Assembly (NCBI RefSeq): GCF_027579695.1
Contig: NC_083582.1
Location: forward strand, 1,625,378-1,689,377
DNA length: 64,000 bases
Origin: Neoarius graeffei
Lineage: Eukaryota; Chordata; Actinopteri; Siluriformes; Ariidae
Direction of reading: 5' to 3'
Part shown: positions 1 to 8,969 of the stretch, in pieces
Numbering within the stretch: the first letter of the stretch is position 1
How the letters are laid out: each line of letters opens with the position of its first letter
Made by a program: the position numbers and the translations under genes
Notes under the pieces: model-generated
Database searches by the model: none
Told to the model about the DNA's origin: nothing
Seen by the model: only the letters and a program-made list of their open reading frames with translations

Positions 1-420
1 CAGCCAGGGGGTCTGTTGAGGAGGTGCGAGCAAGGTCCTGAAATGGGGATGAGGTTGGACAAGAAGAAGCGGGGGAGGGGAGAGAATGTGAAGTGTGTGG
101 TTGTAGCCATCCCGCAGAAGAGTGGTGGTGGTGGGTTGGAATCACGCCATCAAATCTGTTGAAGTAGAGATTCAGCTCATTCGCCCTTTCCGCATTGCCA
201 TCCACTCCTTCACTGTTGGTTGGCTTGTAATCAGTGATGGTCTTCATTCCACTCCACACCTCTCTCATGTTGTTCTGTTGGAGTTTCCACTCCAGCTTTC
301 TCCGGTACTTTTCCTTGGCCTCCCTGATCGTTGCTCTCAGTTCACGTTGTACTCCTCGCACCTCCTCCTTGTTGCCGGCTCTGAAATATTTCTTTCTTGT
401 TCAGGGCAGGCATATTCCTC
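1..420 (-). mobile_element. LINE (non-LTR retrotransposon) fragment
   Basis: Read on the minus strand, roughly 420 down to 1 encodes a degraded stretch typical of the linker between endonuclease and reverse transcriptase of fish LINEs. It includes a lysine/arginine-rich helix region followed by NMREVWSGMKTITDYK and a NELNLYFNRFD segment. That motif pair is frequent in Jockey-superfamily LINEs of teleosts. The fragment enters from the left edge and stops near 420, so no 3' end or target duplication is visible. Clade assignment is uncertain. Confidence 0.6.
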
Positions 421-430
421 TCTGATTTTA

Positions 431-703
431 AATAATAATACAAAAAAGTTTAGGCTAAACACATAGCCTACGTGTTCAATTAATTAAAGAAAATGACCCA
501 AAAATGTTGGCTACAACTGTGCACTACTAAAAGACATAGGCATATAGAAAACGATAGCCTGATTTTAATAATACAAAAAAACTTAGGCTAAACACACAGC
601 CTACATGTTCAATAAATTCAGAAAATTACCCCAAAATGTACAACTGCACTGCACTAGCCTACTTAAACACAGGCATAGTATAGAAAACGATAGCCTGAAC
701 TGA
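431..703. repeat. Imperfect tandem duplication, unit about 135 bp
   Basis: Two neighbouring copies (about 431-565 and 567-703) share the order AATACAAAAAA, TTAGGCTAAACACA, AGCCTAC, TGTTCAAT, CCAAAATGT, TAGAAAACGATAGCCTGA. They differ by substitutions and small indels. The pair sits next to the hAT remnant and may be part of its untranslated end. Confidence 0.7.
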
Positions 704-737
704 AATAATAAATTTCGCTTTGCAATGAACTCGTGGC

Positions 738-1125
738 TCAATATTTCTTTAAGTTTACAATTAATTTCTCACCCTGACCCTGTCCTTCTTTCTTTTTCTT
801 CTGGAAGTGTGCTTTCAAGAAACAGAGAGCGTCGATAGACTCTGCGCTAAGGCAGTTTCGGATTTTCGTGACAAATTGGCCGCAGATAGAAAATGCTCTC
901 TCCGCCTCCACGGAAGTAGACATCTAGCGTTCATGAACGTTTCGAACCTTTCGATGGGCTTTCTTTGGGACATTTCTCATGCTGAGTTTCTAAATGTCTG
1001 CGCAATCCACTTGTTGATCCCCCAGAACACTTGATAACCCGGTCACACAACATACACTTAGCGCTGTCATTCTCTACTTTTTGAAAATGCCCCCATACAA
1101 AACTGGTCGAAGACCCAGACATCAT
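738..1125 (-). pseudogene. hAT transposase with internal deletion (BED finger joined to C-terminal domain)
   Basis: On the minus strand, 1125-931 encodes a BED-type zinc finger (CMLCDRVIKC, then RRHLETQH). Immediately after it, 923-738 encodes the start of the hAT C-terminal dimerisation block (TSVEAERAFS ... CLSAESIDALCFL). In intact hAT transposases these lie several hundred residues apart, so the whole catalytic centre is missing. A stop codon and a frame change separate the two parts. The right terminus of the element is probably near 1355, where the minus strand begins TAGGGTTCAATCCCGGGAC, a hAT-like end. The left terminus was not found. This looks like a non-autonomous deletion derivative, not a host gene. 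Confidence 0.7.
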
Positions 1126-1696
1126 TGGCAGAGTATAGGCCTAGCCTACTGCTGGTGGTTCTGTATTACCGTCACTACTGCGGCACCGTCGCCTCCATCA
1201 ACGTTACTGTATGTCAACAAATAGACGCGCACCATTGATTATTTTTTTTTATATTAGGCTATTTTCCCGGTTTCCCGTCATAACCTTTCCCGGGAATCTA
1301 GAAATAGTTTTGATCAGATTTCCCGGGAACCCCGGGTCCCGGGATTGAACCCTAGTGTGGAGTTGTTGCGTGGCTGCGCTGAAAAAAAAGTTTTGCAACT
1401 GCAAGCAAAAACACCAAAACTCTTGTAACCCTCATAGTGGCTTGATTACAGTGTTATGGTAACGGGGGAAAAACCCCCGAAGATAAGACAAGTAGGAAAA
1501 ATAGAGAAAAAGGATCAGGAGCATTCGTTGCAGGCTGCATGCGAGCTGGCGCATGCGCACTTAGCAAGGCAAATTTGAATTTCCCTCCAGGGATTAATAA
1601 AGTGATTCTGATTCATTCTATAAAGACATCAAAAACGTTTCTCAGCAGTGTGTGTGATGAAAAACTACGTTTCTGCTTCTTTCTTTTTTTTCACAG

Positions 1697-2240
1697 TATC
1701 GCAGTTGGCGTGGGTTTCTATGGTAACAGTGAGACCAATGATGGAGTGTATCAGCTGACCTACTCCCTGTACAACACCAATCACACACTGGTGGGCAGAG
1801 CATTTTTTTAAGGATTTTCCACTAGGAGACCAACTGGTCTGGGCAATACAATCACAGGCCCCAGAGTCCATGCGGCTGCACCGCTGCGGCATATTCTGTG
1901 ATGCAAAGTGGTTCACCAATCACCATCCAGACAAACACACTACAGTGACTACACAGCTATCAAGAGCAATTACCAAGCACAAATGTTATGTCAAAGACAC
2001 TCAGAGTTACACAGTAATGACATCGGATTCTGACATCAGCCGTCTCGGTAACCAAATTTTAGTTTTGTTTTTCTTAACCAACATGATCTTGTGTGTATAT
2101 CTTATAGATCTTCGTTTTCCTTGTTAAATGTATACTTACATGGTACTTGGTTAATTAATTGCAACTGATTGAACCAAAGGATAATTGGTCTCCCAGTAAC
2201 TATGTTAAAAAATGCTCTGCTGGTGGGAGTGGAGAACCTG
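1697..2240 (+). pseudogene. TTYH exon A, interrupted by hAT MITE
   Basis: The exon follows the acceptor TTTTTTTTCACAG and encodes IAVGVGFYGNSETNDGVYQL and on to NHTLVG. At 1795 it is cut by a MITE. Coding resumes at 2228 and ends at the donor CTG|GTGAGG at 2240. Removing the MITE and one 8-bp duplicate gives NHTLVGVENL, which matches the family pattern and ends in phase 0, fitting the next exon. Confidence 0.85.
1796..2219. mobile_element. hAT-type MITE, 424 bp
   Basis: The ends are inverted repeats: CAGAGCATTTTTTTAA on the left, and the reverse complement of TTAAAAAATGCTCTG on the right. GGAGACCAA and TTGGTCTCC lie inside both ends. The 8-bp direct repeat CTGGTGGG flanks it at 1788-1795 and 2220-2227, the duplication length of hAT transposons. 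It has no coding capacity. The insertion lies inside a coding exon of the TTYH gene. Confidence 0.9.
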
Positions 2241-2401
2241 GTGAGGAAAAAATGCATCTCTGTTCTCCATCGCGCACACTGACGCTGTGTGATTAGCATT
2301 AGCAACGCTCACTGTGGGGTCTATTACATAATTATCAGTAAGAACACGGTGTTGTGGAAATATGATTGGATGGGTCTTGGGTCTTGTTCCTCTTGTGACA
2401 G

Positions 2402-2622
2402 CTTTCGTCTACTTTGGGCGGGATTCAGAGCGGGATGAAGGAACACTTGTCCCGATTGGACGAGATATTCGCCACGCGAGGTGACTTTGTTAAATCGCTG
2501 ACGTTTGTGCAGCAGATGGCGGAGAACCTTATTAAACAGTTGTTGGGTTTGCCGGATTGGGACCGGGCCAAAGTGGATCTGACGCACATCGCTGACCGCA
2601 CTGCGACTGTTGAGTACTACAG
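2402..2622 (+). CDS. TTYH exon B
   Basis: The acceptor is CTCTTGTGACAG and the donor is TACTACAG|GTACAC. The 221-bp exon encodes the extracellular region HLSRLDEIFATRGDFVKSL to DRTATVEYYR. Counting from the acceptor, the spacing to this block equals that in vertebrate TTYH proteins, which fixes the start. The last codon is split and is completed by the next exon to give R-W. Confidence 0.85.
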
Positions 2623-2684
2623 GTACACACACACACCCTGTTCAGAGTCATTTATACACTACAGAGTCACTCAGCACGGACCTC

Positions 2685-3010
2685 GTTGATTCAGTGAATC
2701 AGTAGCAGATTGATGAAGTGAGTCAGTGCTTTAGTGATGCAGAGAATGAGTACGTGTTTAATTTAAGTGAGTCGGTATCTTTATTTGAGTCAGTCTGGCC
2801 ATTCTCTGTCTCCTGAGAGTCAGCAAGTTTGGCTTTGATTCAGTAATTAACTGAATTTGTTGCTGCAGAAAGTCAGTACGTTATTGATTCAGCAAGTTAA
2901 TCTGTTTATTGATTCATTGAATCAGTAAGTTATTGCGTCATTGACTCAGGACAGTATTAGTGAGTTAGTGCCTTGTTGATACAGTCAGTGTCTCAATTAT
3001 TCAGTGATTC
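2685..3010. repeat. Degenerate GATTCA-type minisatellite in intron
   Basis: The stretch is rich in imperfect repeats such as TTATTGATTCA, GAATCAGTAAGTTATTG and GAGTCAGTG. These resemble the reverse complement of the large array at 8970-14430. The copies are too diverged to give a clean period. Confidence 0.55.
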
Positions 3011-3096
3011 AGTGAGTGTAAAACATTTGTAGGTTTCAGTAAAAATGCATCGCTGTTGGTTTAGTAAGGTGTGTGTGTGTGTGTGTGTGTGTGTAG

Positions 3097-3192
3097 GTGG
3101 CTGACGTATCTGCTGATTCTGATCGTTGATCTGCTGATCTGTCTGTTGGCGTGTCTCGGTCTGGCCAAGAAATCACGCTGCCTTCTCACAAC
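3097..3192 (+). CDS. TTYH exon C (transmembrane segment)
   Basis: The exon encodes WLTYLLILIVDLLICLLACL followed by GLAKKSRCLLT, one of the membrane spans of the tweety fold. The acceptor is a (GT)n tract running directly into TAG instead of a pyrimidine tract. The donor is CAAC|GTAATG. Confidence 0.85.
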
Positions 3193-3260
3193 GTAATGTT
3201 TATCACATGCACGTACGCACTGTTTCATTCACACAGATTTCCTGCATAAATACCATCATC

Positions 3261-3262
<2 letters not shown>

Positions 3263-3291
<29 letters not shown>
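3263..3291. repeat. (CA)n microsatellite
   Basis: A CA run abuts the left inverted repeat of the Tc1 element. The matching run on the other side (4861-4899) is (TG)n, so the two flanks mirror each other. Confidence 0.9.
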
Positions 3292-3294
<3 letters not shown>

Positions 3295-4857
3295 CCCGAT
3301 TCCAAAAAAGTTGGGACAAAGTACAAATTGTAAATAAAAACGGAATGCAATAATTTACAAATCTCAAAAACTGATATTGTATTCACAATAGAACATAGAC
3401 AACATATCAAATGTCGAAAGTGAGACATTTTGAAATTTCATGACAGCAACACATCTCAAAAAAGTTGGGACAGGGGCAATAAGAGGCTGGAAAAGTTAAA
3501 GGTACAAAAAAGGAACAGCTGGAGGACCAAATTGCAACGCCTTAGGTCAATTGGCAATAGGTCATTAACATGACTGGGTATAAAAAGAGCATCTTGGAGT
3601 GGCAGCGGCTCTCAGAAGTAAAGATGGGAAGAGGATCACCAATCCCCCTAATTCTGTGCCGACAAATAGTGGAGCAATATCAGAAAGGAGTTCGACAGTG
3701 TAAAATTGCAAAGAGTTTGAACATATCATCATCTACAGTGCATAATATCATCAAAAGATTCAGAGAATCTGGAAGAATCTCTGTGCGTAAGGGTCAAGGC
3801 CGGAAAACCATACTGGGTGCCCGTGATCTTCGGGCCCTTAGACGGCACTGCATCACATACAGGCATGCTTCTGTATTGGAAATCACAAAATGGGCTCAGG
3901 AATATTTCCAGAGAACATTATCTGTGATCACAATTCACCGTGCCATCCGCCGTTGCCAGCTAAAACTCTATAGTTCAAAGAAGAAGCCGTATCTAAACAC
4001 GATCCAGAAGCGCAGACGTCTTCTCTGGGCCAAGGCTCATTTAAAATGGACTGTGGCAAAGTGGAAAACTGTTCTGTGGTCAGACGAATCAAAATTTGAA
4101 GTTCTTTATGGAAATCAGGGACGCCGTGTCATTCGGACTAAAGAGGAGAAGGACGACCCGAGTTGTTATCAGCGCTCAGTTCAGAAGCCTGCATCTCTGA
4201 TGGTATGGGGTTGCATTAGTGCGTGTGGCATGGGCAGCTTACACATCTGGAAAGACACCATCAATGCTGAAAGGTATATCCAGGTTCTAGAGCAACATAT
4301 GCTCCCATCCAGACGACGTCTCTTTCAGGGAAGACCTTGCGTTTTCCAACATGACAATGCCAAACCACATACTGCATCAATTACAGCATCATGGCTGCGT
4401 AGAAGAAGGGTCCGGGTACTGAACTGGCCAGCCTGCAGTCCAGATCTTTCACCCATAGAAAACATTTGGCGCATCATAAAACGGAAGATACGACAAAAAA
4501 GACCTAAGACAGTTGAGCAACTAGAATCCTACATTAGACAAGAATGGGTTAACATTCCTATCCCTAAACTTGAGCAACTTGTCTCCTCAGTCCCCAGACG
4601 TTTACAGACTGTTGTAAAGAGAAAAGGGGATGTCTCACAGGGGTAAACATGGCCTTGTCCCAACTTTTTTGAGATGTGTTGTTGTCATGAAATTTAAAAT
4701 CACCTAATTTTTCTCTTTAAATGATACATTTTCTCAGTTTAAACATTTGATATGTCATCTATGTTCTATTCTGAATAAAATATGGAATTTTGAAACTTCC
4801 ACATCATTGCATTCCGTTTTTATTTACAATTTGTACTTTGTCCCAACTTTTGGAATC

Positions 4858-4860
<3 letters not shown>
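3292..4860 (+). mobile_element. Tc1-like transposon, apparently complete
   Basis: Terminal inverted repeats match: GATTCCAAAAAAGTTGGGAC at the left and, in reverse complement, GATTCCAAAAGTTGGGAC at the right. They continue through ACAAAGTACAAATTGTAAAT and beyond for about 55 bp. A second inverted pair lies inside (CATCTCAAAAAAGTTGGGAC near 3452 and its complement near 4656), giving the IR/DR layout of Tc1 elements. One transposase gene lies between. The outermost bases merge into microsatellites, so the expected TA duplication cannot be seen. It sits in an intron of the TTYH gene. Confidence 0.9.
3624..4646 (+). CDS. Tc1-family transposase, intact ORF
   Basis: This cut-and-paste transposase has about 340 residues if the ATG at 3624 ([12 protein letters not shown]) is used. 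An upstream in-frame ATG at 3570 would add 18 residues that do not look conserved. The N-terminal half has a paired-like helix-turn-helix ([20 protein letters not shown]) and a second DNA-binding helix. The catalytic domain shows WSDESKFE, then QHDNAKPH, then [11 protein letters not shown]. Thirty-four residues separate the second D from the E, the DD34E signature. No stop or frameshift is seen, and the length equals that of functional family members, so this copy could still make an active enzyme. Confidence 0.92.
   Translation: MGRGSPIPLILCRQIVEQYQKGVRQCKIAKSLNISSSTVHNIIKRFRESGRISVRKGQGRKTILGARDLRALRRHCITYRHASVLEITKWAQEYFQRTLSVITIHRAIRRCQLKLYSSKKKPYLNTIQKRRRLLWAKAHLKWTVAKWKTVLWSDESKFEVLYGNQGRRVIRTKEEKDDPSCYQRSVQKPASLMVWGCISACGMGSLHIWKDTINAERYIQVLEQHMLPSRRRLFQGRPCVFQHDNAKPHTASITASWLRRRRVRVLNWPACSPDLSPIENIWRIIKRKIRQKRPKTVEQLESYIRQEWVNIPIPKLEQLVSSVPRRLQTVVKRKGDVSQG

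Positions 4861-4899
<39 letters not shown>
4861..4899. repeat. (TG)n microsatellite
   Basis: A TG run directly follows the right inverted repeat of the Tc1 element, mirroring the (CA)n at its left end. Confidence 0.9.
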
Positions 4900-4909
<10 letters not shown>

Positions 4910-4958
4910 CAGTTGTGTCTATGAATGAATCATGATTTTATCTGTGTGTGTGTTGCAG

Positions 4959-5021
4959 GATGATGGTGTTTAGCATGCTAATTCTGATAGTGAGCTGGGA
5001 GTCGATATAGCAACAGCTGTG
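4959..5021 (+). pseudogene. TTYH exon D, frameshifted
   Basis: The exon follows TGTGTGTGTTGCAG and encodes MMVFSMLILIVSW. It then loses the family frame: the in-frame reading meets TAG at 5008-5010. The 3' part reads DIATAV in another frame, which is what a tweety protein has here. A deletion of about 7 nt between SW and DIATAV explains both. The donor is GTG|GTGAGT. Confidence 0.75.
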
Positions 5022-5131
5022 GTGAGTGTTAACACACTTCACAAACTAACTCCTGTGTTACTCAGTACACTGTGCAGTTTGGGACATGATGCCTGTTTAT
5101 TTAAATCAGAGCAGGGATGTACATTTAGTCT

Positions 5132-5190
<59 letters not shown>
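5132..5190. repeat. (TG)n microsatellite at a splice acceptor
   Basis: About 58 bp of TG repeats end seven bases before the CAG of TTYH exon E. Confidence 0.9.
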
Positions 5191-5191
<1 letters not shown>

Positions 5192-5197
5192 TTTCAG

Positions 5198-5267
5198 GGC
5201 GTCAGTGATTTCTGTGTCTCTCCAGACAAATTCATCATGAACCAGACTAAAGACACAATCAGCTCAG
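5198..5267 (+). CDS. TTYH exon E
   Basis: The exon encodes GVSDFCVSPDKFIMNQT and on to ISS, the conserved SDFC-PDK-NQT stretch of the extracellular loop. The acceptor is CTTTCAG after a long TG run. The donor is TCAG|GTCTCT, leaving phase 1, which fits the following exon. Confidence 0.85.
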
Positions 5268-5349
5268 GTCTCTCTCTGACACACACACCCCGACCTATAA
5301 ACCTACATTCACAGTCCCATGTGACGAATGCCATCTTTAGTTTGTCTCT

Positions 5350-7965
5350 TGTGGGCAAGGCGAGTTTATTTCTATAGCGCATTTCATACCCAGTGGCAGT
5401 TCAATGTGCTTTACAGAGGTAAAGGCAAAACAGTAAACAATAGAAAATAAAATTATATAAAATAAAGGGGGAAGAAGAGAAAAAAATAATAATTAAACAA
5501 TAGTAGAAATAAAATAATAAAATGAAGTAAAAGTTCAGTAAAAACAGCAGAATAAAATACAATAAAAGTTAAGTAAAGTTTAAAACGTAAAGATGATGAT
5601 ATTTATCAGTTAGCAGAAAGCATCTGAGAACAGCTTGGTCTTTAGTCTAGATTTGAAGCTGCCAACAGCAGGAGCATTTTTAATGTCCTCTGGCAGTTGG
5701 TTCCATAGCTGCACTGCATAGTAGCTAAAAGCTGCTTCACCACACTTTGTTTTAACAACAGGTTTTACCAGTAAATTTTTCTGCTGCGATCTGGTAGATC
5801 TGATTGGGTTAGGCCGCCGCAACATATCAGAGAGGTAATTGGGCCCTGTACCATTTAGAGATTTGTACACCAGCAGCAATGCTTTAAAGTCAATTCTGTA
5901 GCTTACTGGAAGCCAGTGAAGGGACCTTAGAATTGGAGTAATGTGCTCTGTTCTTTTTGTTCGTGTGAGAACCCTCGCCGCTGCATTTTGAACCAGCTGA
6001 AGTCGTTTGATGGTCTTTTTTGGCAGGCCTGTGAAAAGGCCATTGCAGTAATCAACCCTACTAGAGATGAAGGCATGTATTAGTTTTTCCAGATCATTTT
6101 TTGACATAAGTCCTCTTAATTTGGAAATGTTTTTTAGGTGATAAAATGCCGTTTTAGTGATTGCTTTCATGTGACTGTCAAAGTTTAGCTCGCTGTCAAT
6201 GAAAACACCAAGATTTTTAACCATATCTTTTGTTTTAATCCCCTTTGTGTCAAGAATAGTGGTAATCCTGAGTCTTTCATCTTTTTCCCCAAATAGAATT
6301 ACTTCTGTTTTATCTGTGTTCAGCTGGAGAAAATTTTGTGACATCCAGTTGTTGATTTGGTCGATACACTGGTAGAGACATTCAAGGGGGGCATAATCAT
6401 TAGGTGATAGAGCAAAATAAATTTGGGTGTCATCTGCATAGCAGTGATACAAAATTGAGTTGTTCTTAATAATTTGTCCAAGTGGGAGCATATAAAGGTT
6501 GAATAGTAACGGTCCAAGGATCGACCCCTGGGGGACACCACAGGTCAAGGACATTGATGTTGAGGTACAATTTCCCAGGGTAACAAAGAAGCTTCTATCT
6601 TTTAAGTATGATTTTAACCAATTGATAACTTTACCAGTCAACCCAACCCAGTGTTCAAGTCGATATAGCAGTATGTTGTGATCAACAGTATCAAAAGCTG
6701 CACTGAGGTCCAGTAACACCAGGACCGATGTTTTGCCTGCATCAGTATTAAGACGTATGTCATTTATAACTTTAATCAGCGCTGTTTCAGTGCTGTGATT
6801 GGCACGAAATCCTGACTGAAAGTTATCAAAACAGCTGTTTGATATCAAGAAGGCAGTTAATTGAATGAAGACAATTTTTTCAGGGATTTTCCTGATGAAT
6901 GGTAGATTTGATATTGGTCTGTAGTTATTTAACACTGAAGGATCCAGATTATTCTTTTTAAGTCGGGGCTTTACAACGGCTTTTTTCAGGGACACAGGAA
7001 CAATGCCAGTCTCTAGGGATGTATTTATGATCTGAAGCACATCTGTAATTATGAGGTGAAGAACAGACTTAAAGTTGGTGGGCAGAATGTCCAATTCAGA
7101 TGTTGAGGAACTGAGATTTTGTACAGTTTTTTCAAGAGTCTCGTAATCAATTAAACAAAATTCTGACATTGTGTTGAAACTGTCTGTCTGTGTCACTGGT
7201 GATTGCAGCTTTTCAGTTATTTGCAACTGAGATATATTATGAGCAATATTCTGCCGTATTTTATCAATTTTACCTTTGAATAAGGATGCAAACTCATTGC
7301 ATTTATTAACTGAGAGAAGTTCAGGTGCTAATTGTGGTGGGGGATTAGTTAGCTTCTCTACTGTTGAAAATAGCACACGGGCATTGTTCATATTCCTGTT
7401 GATGATGTTGGAGAAGAAAGACTGTCTTGCTTTACCAATTTCATAATTATATTTACAAAGCATCTCTTTATGGATTTGATAATGAATGTGAAGTTTAGAT
7501 TTGCGCCATTTTCTTTCAGTCTTCCTACATTCTCTCTTTAACAGTTTAACAGCTGGGTGTTGCTTCCATGGTGCTTTCTGCTTATCATTGACTCTTTTGA
7601 TTTTGAATGGAGCAATATCATCCATAATTTGGGTCATATTTAAATTAAAAATTTCCAGTAAATAATCTACAGAGTCTGACATTTTAGTTGAGATCCGAGA
7701 GAGAGCTTGCTCAAAGAGAACACGTGTTGTCGTTTATGACTCTCCTACCCATAGTCATTGAGCTGTTCTGAATGTGAGGAGACATAGAAACATCAGAGAA
7801 AACACAGAAATGATCAGATAAGGCCAGGTCAACAACAGTAGTAGAAACAGTAAGACCCTTTGCGATAACGAGGTCAAGGGTATGACCACGAGAGTGGGCC
7901 GGCCCCTGTACATATTGTACTAGCTTGAAATTGTCAGTAAATAAATAAACTGGGCGTGGCCTGTC
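5350..7965 (-). mobile_element. L2-type LINE, 5'-truncated
   Basis: On the minus strand the element starts near 7965 inside the endonuclease C-terminus (HSRGHTLDLVIAKGL, ALSDHFCVF). It continues through a long reverse-transcriptase ORF and ends in an AT-rich 3' region. Its last bases near 5350-5415 (TTCAATGTGCTTTACAGAGG on the plus strand) resemble the tail of fish L2 elements. The 5' truncation is typical of LINE insertion. No target duplication was recognised. Confidence 0.85.
5610..7682 (-). CDS. L2 LINE reverse transcriptase ORF (690 codons open)
   Basis: The open frame covers the linker and the complete reverse transcriptase. RT motifs in order are NYRPISNLPF (about residue 254), DLSAAFDTVDH (325), GVPQGSILGPLLFNLYM (382) and the catalytic YADD (415-418). 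After these comes the thumb and the C-terminal region WLPVSYRIDFKALLLVYKSL typical of CR1/L2 elements. There is no stop in 690 codons, which suggests a fairly recent insertion. The ORF lacks the endonuclease N-terminus, so it cannot drive full retrotransposition. The listed start is only the first methionine after the last upstream stop. Confidence 0.88.
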   Translation of the reverse strand: MSDSVDYLLEIFNLNMTQIMDDIAPFKIKRVNDKQKAPWKQHPAVKLLKRECRKTERKWRKSKLHIHYQIHKEMLCKYNYEIGKARQSFFSNIINRNMNNARVLFSTVEKLTNPPPQLAPELLSVNKCNEFASLFKGKIDKIRQNIAHNISQLQITEKLQSPVTQTDSFNTMSEFCLIDYETLEKTVQNLSSSTSELDILPTNFKSVLHLIITDVLQIINTSLETGIVPVSLKKAVVKPRLKKNNLDPSVLNNYRPISNLPFIRKIPEKIVFIQLTAFLISNSCFDNFQSGFRANHSTETALIKVINDIRLNTDAGKTSVLVLLDLSAAFDTVDHNILLYRLEHWVGLTGKVINWLKSYLKDRSFFVTLGNCTSTSMSLTCGVPQGSILGPLLFNLYMLPLGQIIKNNSILYHCYADDTQIYFALSPNDYAPLECLYQCIDQINNWMSQNFLQLNTDKTEVILFGEKDERLRITTILDTKGIKTKDMVKNLGVFIDSELNFDSHMKAITKTAFYHLKNISKLRGLMSKNDLEKLIHAFISSRVDYCNGLFTGLPKKTIKRLQLVQNAAARVLTRTKRTEHITPILRSLHWLPVSYRIDFKALLLVYKSLNGTGPNYLSDMLRRPNPIRSTRSQQKNLLVKPVVKTKCGEAAFSYYAVQLWNQLPEDIKNAPAVGSFKSRLKTKLFSDAFC

Positions 7966-8451
7966 CAGTTTTTTTTTTTAGTTGTGATGAGACGCAGCAG
8001 TAGCTGTACTGTATATACTGTACATCTTCTAAAGCTAATAACTGAAACACACATTAAATAACGCTGTAATCAGTGTGAAAATCAGTCGTGATTTATGTGC
8101 TACGTGCTCGGCTTCGTGCTCACTTCATTCTCGGATTAGATTAGCAAAGTGAGCTAACTGTCCTCGTGACGTACACTCACCAGAGACACCAGTGATCTCT
8201 GCTACTTCCTGCCAAGCTTTATTTTTATTCTTCCTAACGTCTGTGTCCACATTTAACGAGAGTTAATTACAGAAAGCTGAAGAAAATCCAGTTTAAACAT
8301 CGCAGAACTCGAGGCTCCACTTCACACATGTATATAGAAACTGAACAGACGTTCATCACTTGGTCACTCGCTCGTGTGAACCGTGTTAGTGTTGATGTGT
8401 AAAGTACGAGTGTGTGTTACTGACCTGTAACTGTGTGTGTGTTACTGACCT

Positions 8452-8453
8452 GT

Positions 8454-8486
<33 letters not shown>
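8452..8486. repeat. (TG)n microsatellite at a splice acceptor
   Basis: TG repeats run to within a few bases of the CAG of TTYH exon F. Confidence 0.85.
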
Positions 8487-8489
<3 letters not shown>

Positions 8490-8545
8490 ATGTTGTTCAT
8501 TATTATCTGTACTGCAGTCAGACGCTTCCCAATCCGTTCCAGCAG
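8490..8545 (+). CDS. TTYH exon F
   Basis: The exon encodes DVVHYYLYCSQTLPNPFQQ, almost unchanged from the tweety family. The first codon is completed by the G left over from exon E. The acceptor is (TG)n-CAG and the donor is CAGCAG|GTCTG. About 3.2 kb of intron, mostly the L2 LINE, separates it from exon E. Confidence 0.88.
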
Positions 8546-8827
8546 GTCTGTATAATTCTCTCTCACTGTATTAATCGTGTATCTCATTAGCGATTTGAAT
8601 AACGCACTTAACACTCCAAACATTTAACGAGTCTCTGATTCACTTCACTAGTAATCGGACTCACCGAGTCGTCCCAGTCTAACTCTCTCTCCAGTTACTA
8701 TTTTATGATTCTGAATGTCACGAGATTAACAAGCATTAAGTTAGCTTTTTTTTTTTTGTATTATGACCTCGAGAGGAAGTGACATCACTGTGACTGCCTG
8801 CTGATCCTGTATCAGTTTCTCCTGCAG

Positions 8828-8920
8828 TCTCTGACGATCGTCCAGAGATCTCTGACCGCCAAGCAGATTCAGGTTCAGGGGTTATTACAGTTCGCCGTGC
8901 CGCTCTTCCCTACTGCTGAG
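8828..8920 (+). CDS. TTYH exon G
   Basis: The exon encodes SLTIVQRSLTAKQIQVQGLL followed by QFAVPLFPTAE, a strongly conserved TTYH stretch. The acceptor is CTCCTGCAG and the donor is GCTGAG|GTACACAC, followed at once by a CA microsatellite and then by the giant minisatellite. It is the last exon of this gene that can be recognised in the window. Confidence 0.88.
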
Positions 8921-8969
8921 GTACACACACACACACACACACACACACTATACATCTATGTCACACTTT

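Larger units (their letters stand above)
1697..8920 (+). pseudogene. ttyh: Tweety-homolog (TTYH2/3-like) gene, seven exons, disrupted
   Basis: Seven exons with consistent splice phases encode the middle of a tweety-family protein, a multi-pass membrane protein of the volume-regulated/large-conductance anion channel family. Recognisable blocks, in order, are GFYGNSETNDGVYQLTYS, HLSRLDEIFATRGDF, the transmembrane segment LLILIVDLLICLLACLGL, SDFCVSPDKFIMNQT, HYYLYCSQTLPNPFQQ and QVQGLLQFAVPLFPTAE. Exons are 1697-1795 plus 2228-2240 (split by a MITE), 2402-2622, 3097-3192, 4959-5021, 5198-5267, 8490-8545 and 8828-8920. The N-terminal exons must lie left of the window. The next expected exon (KDLLGIQ-type) was not found to the right, although introns could be long. 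The MITE in the first exon and a stop in the fourth make this copy unlikely to give a normal protein. Family identity is firm; the exact paralog is not. Confidence 0.85.

Noticed and set aside
122..466. Plus-strand ORF of 114 codons
   Set aside because: It is the antisense of a LINE coding fragment, and the minus-strand reading has the conserved motifs.
5019..5377. ORFs made of CV repeats
   Set aside because: They are translations of the (TG)n microsatellite.
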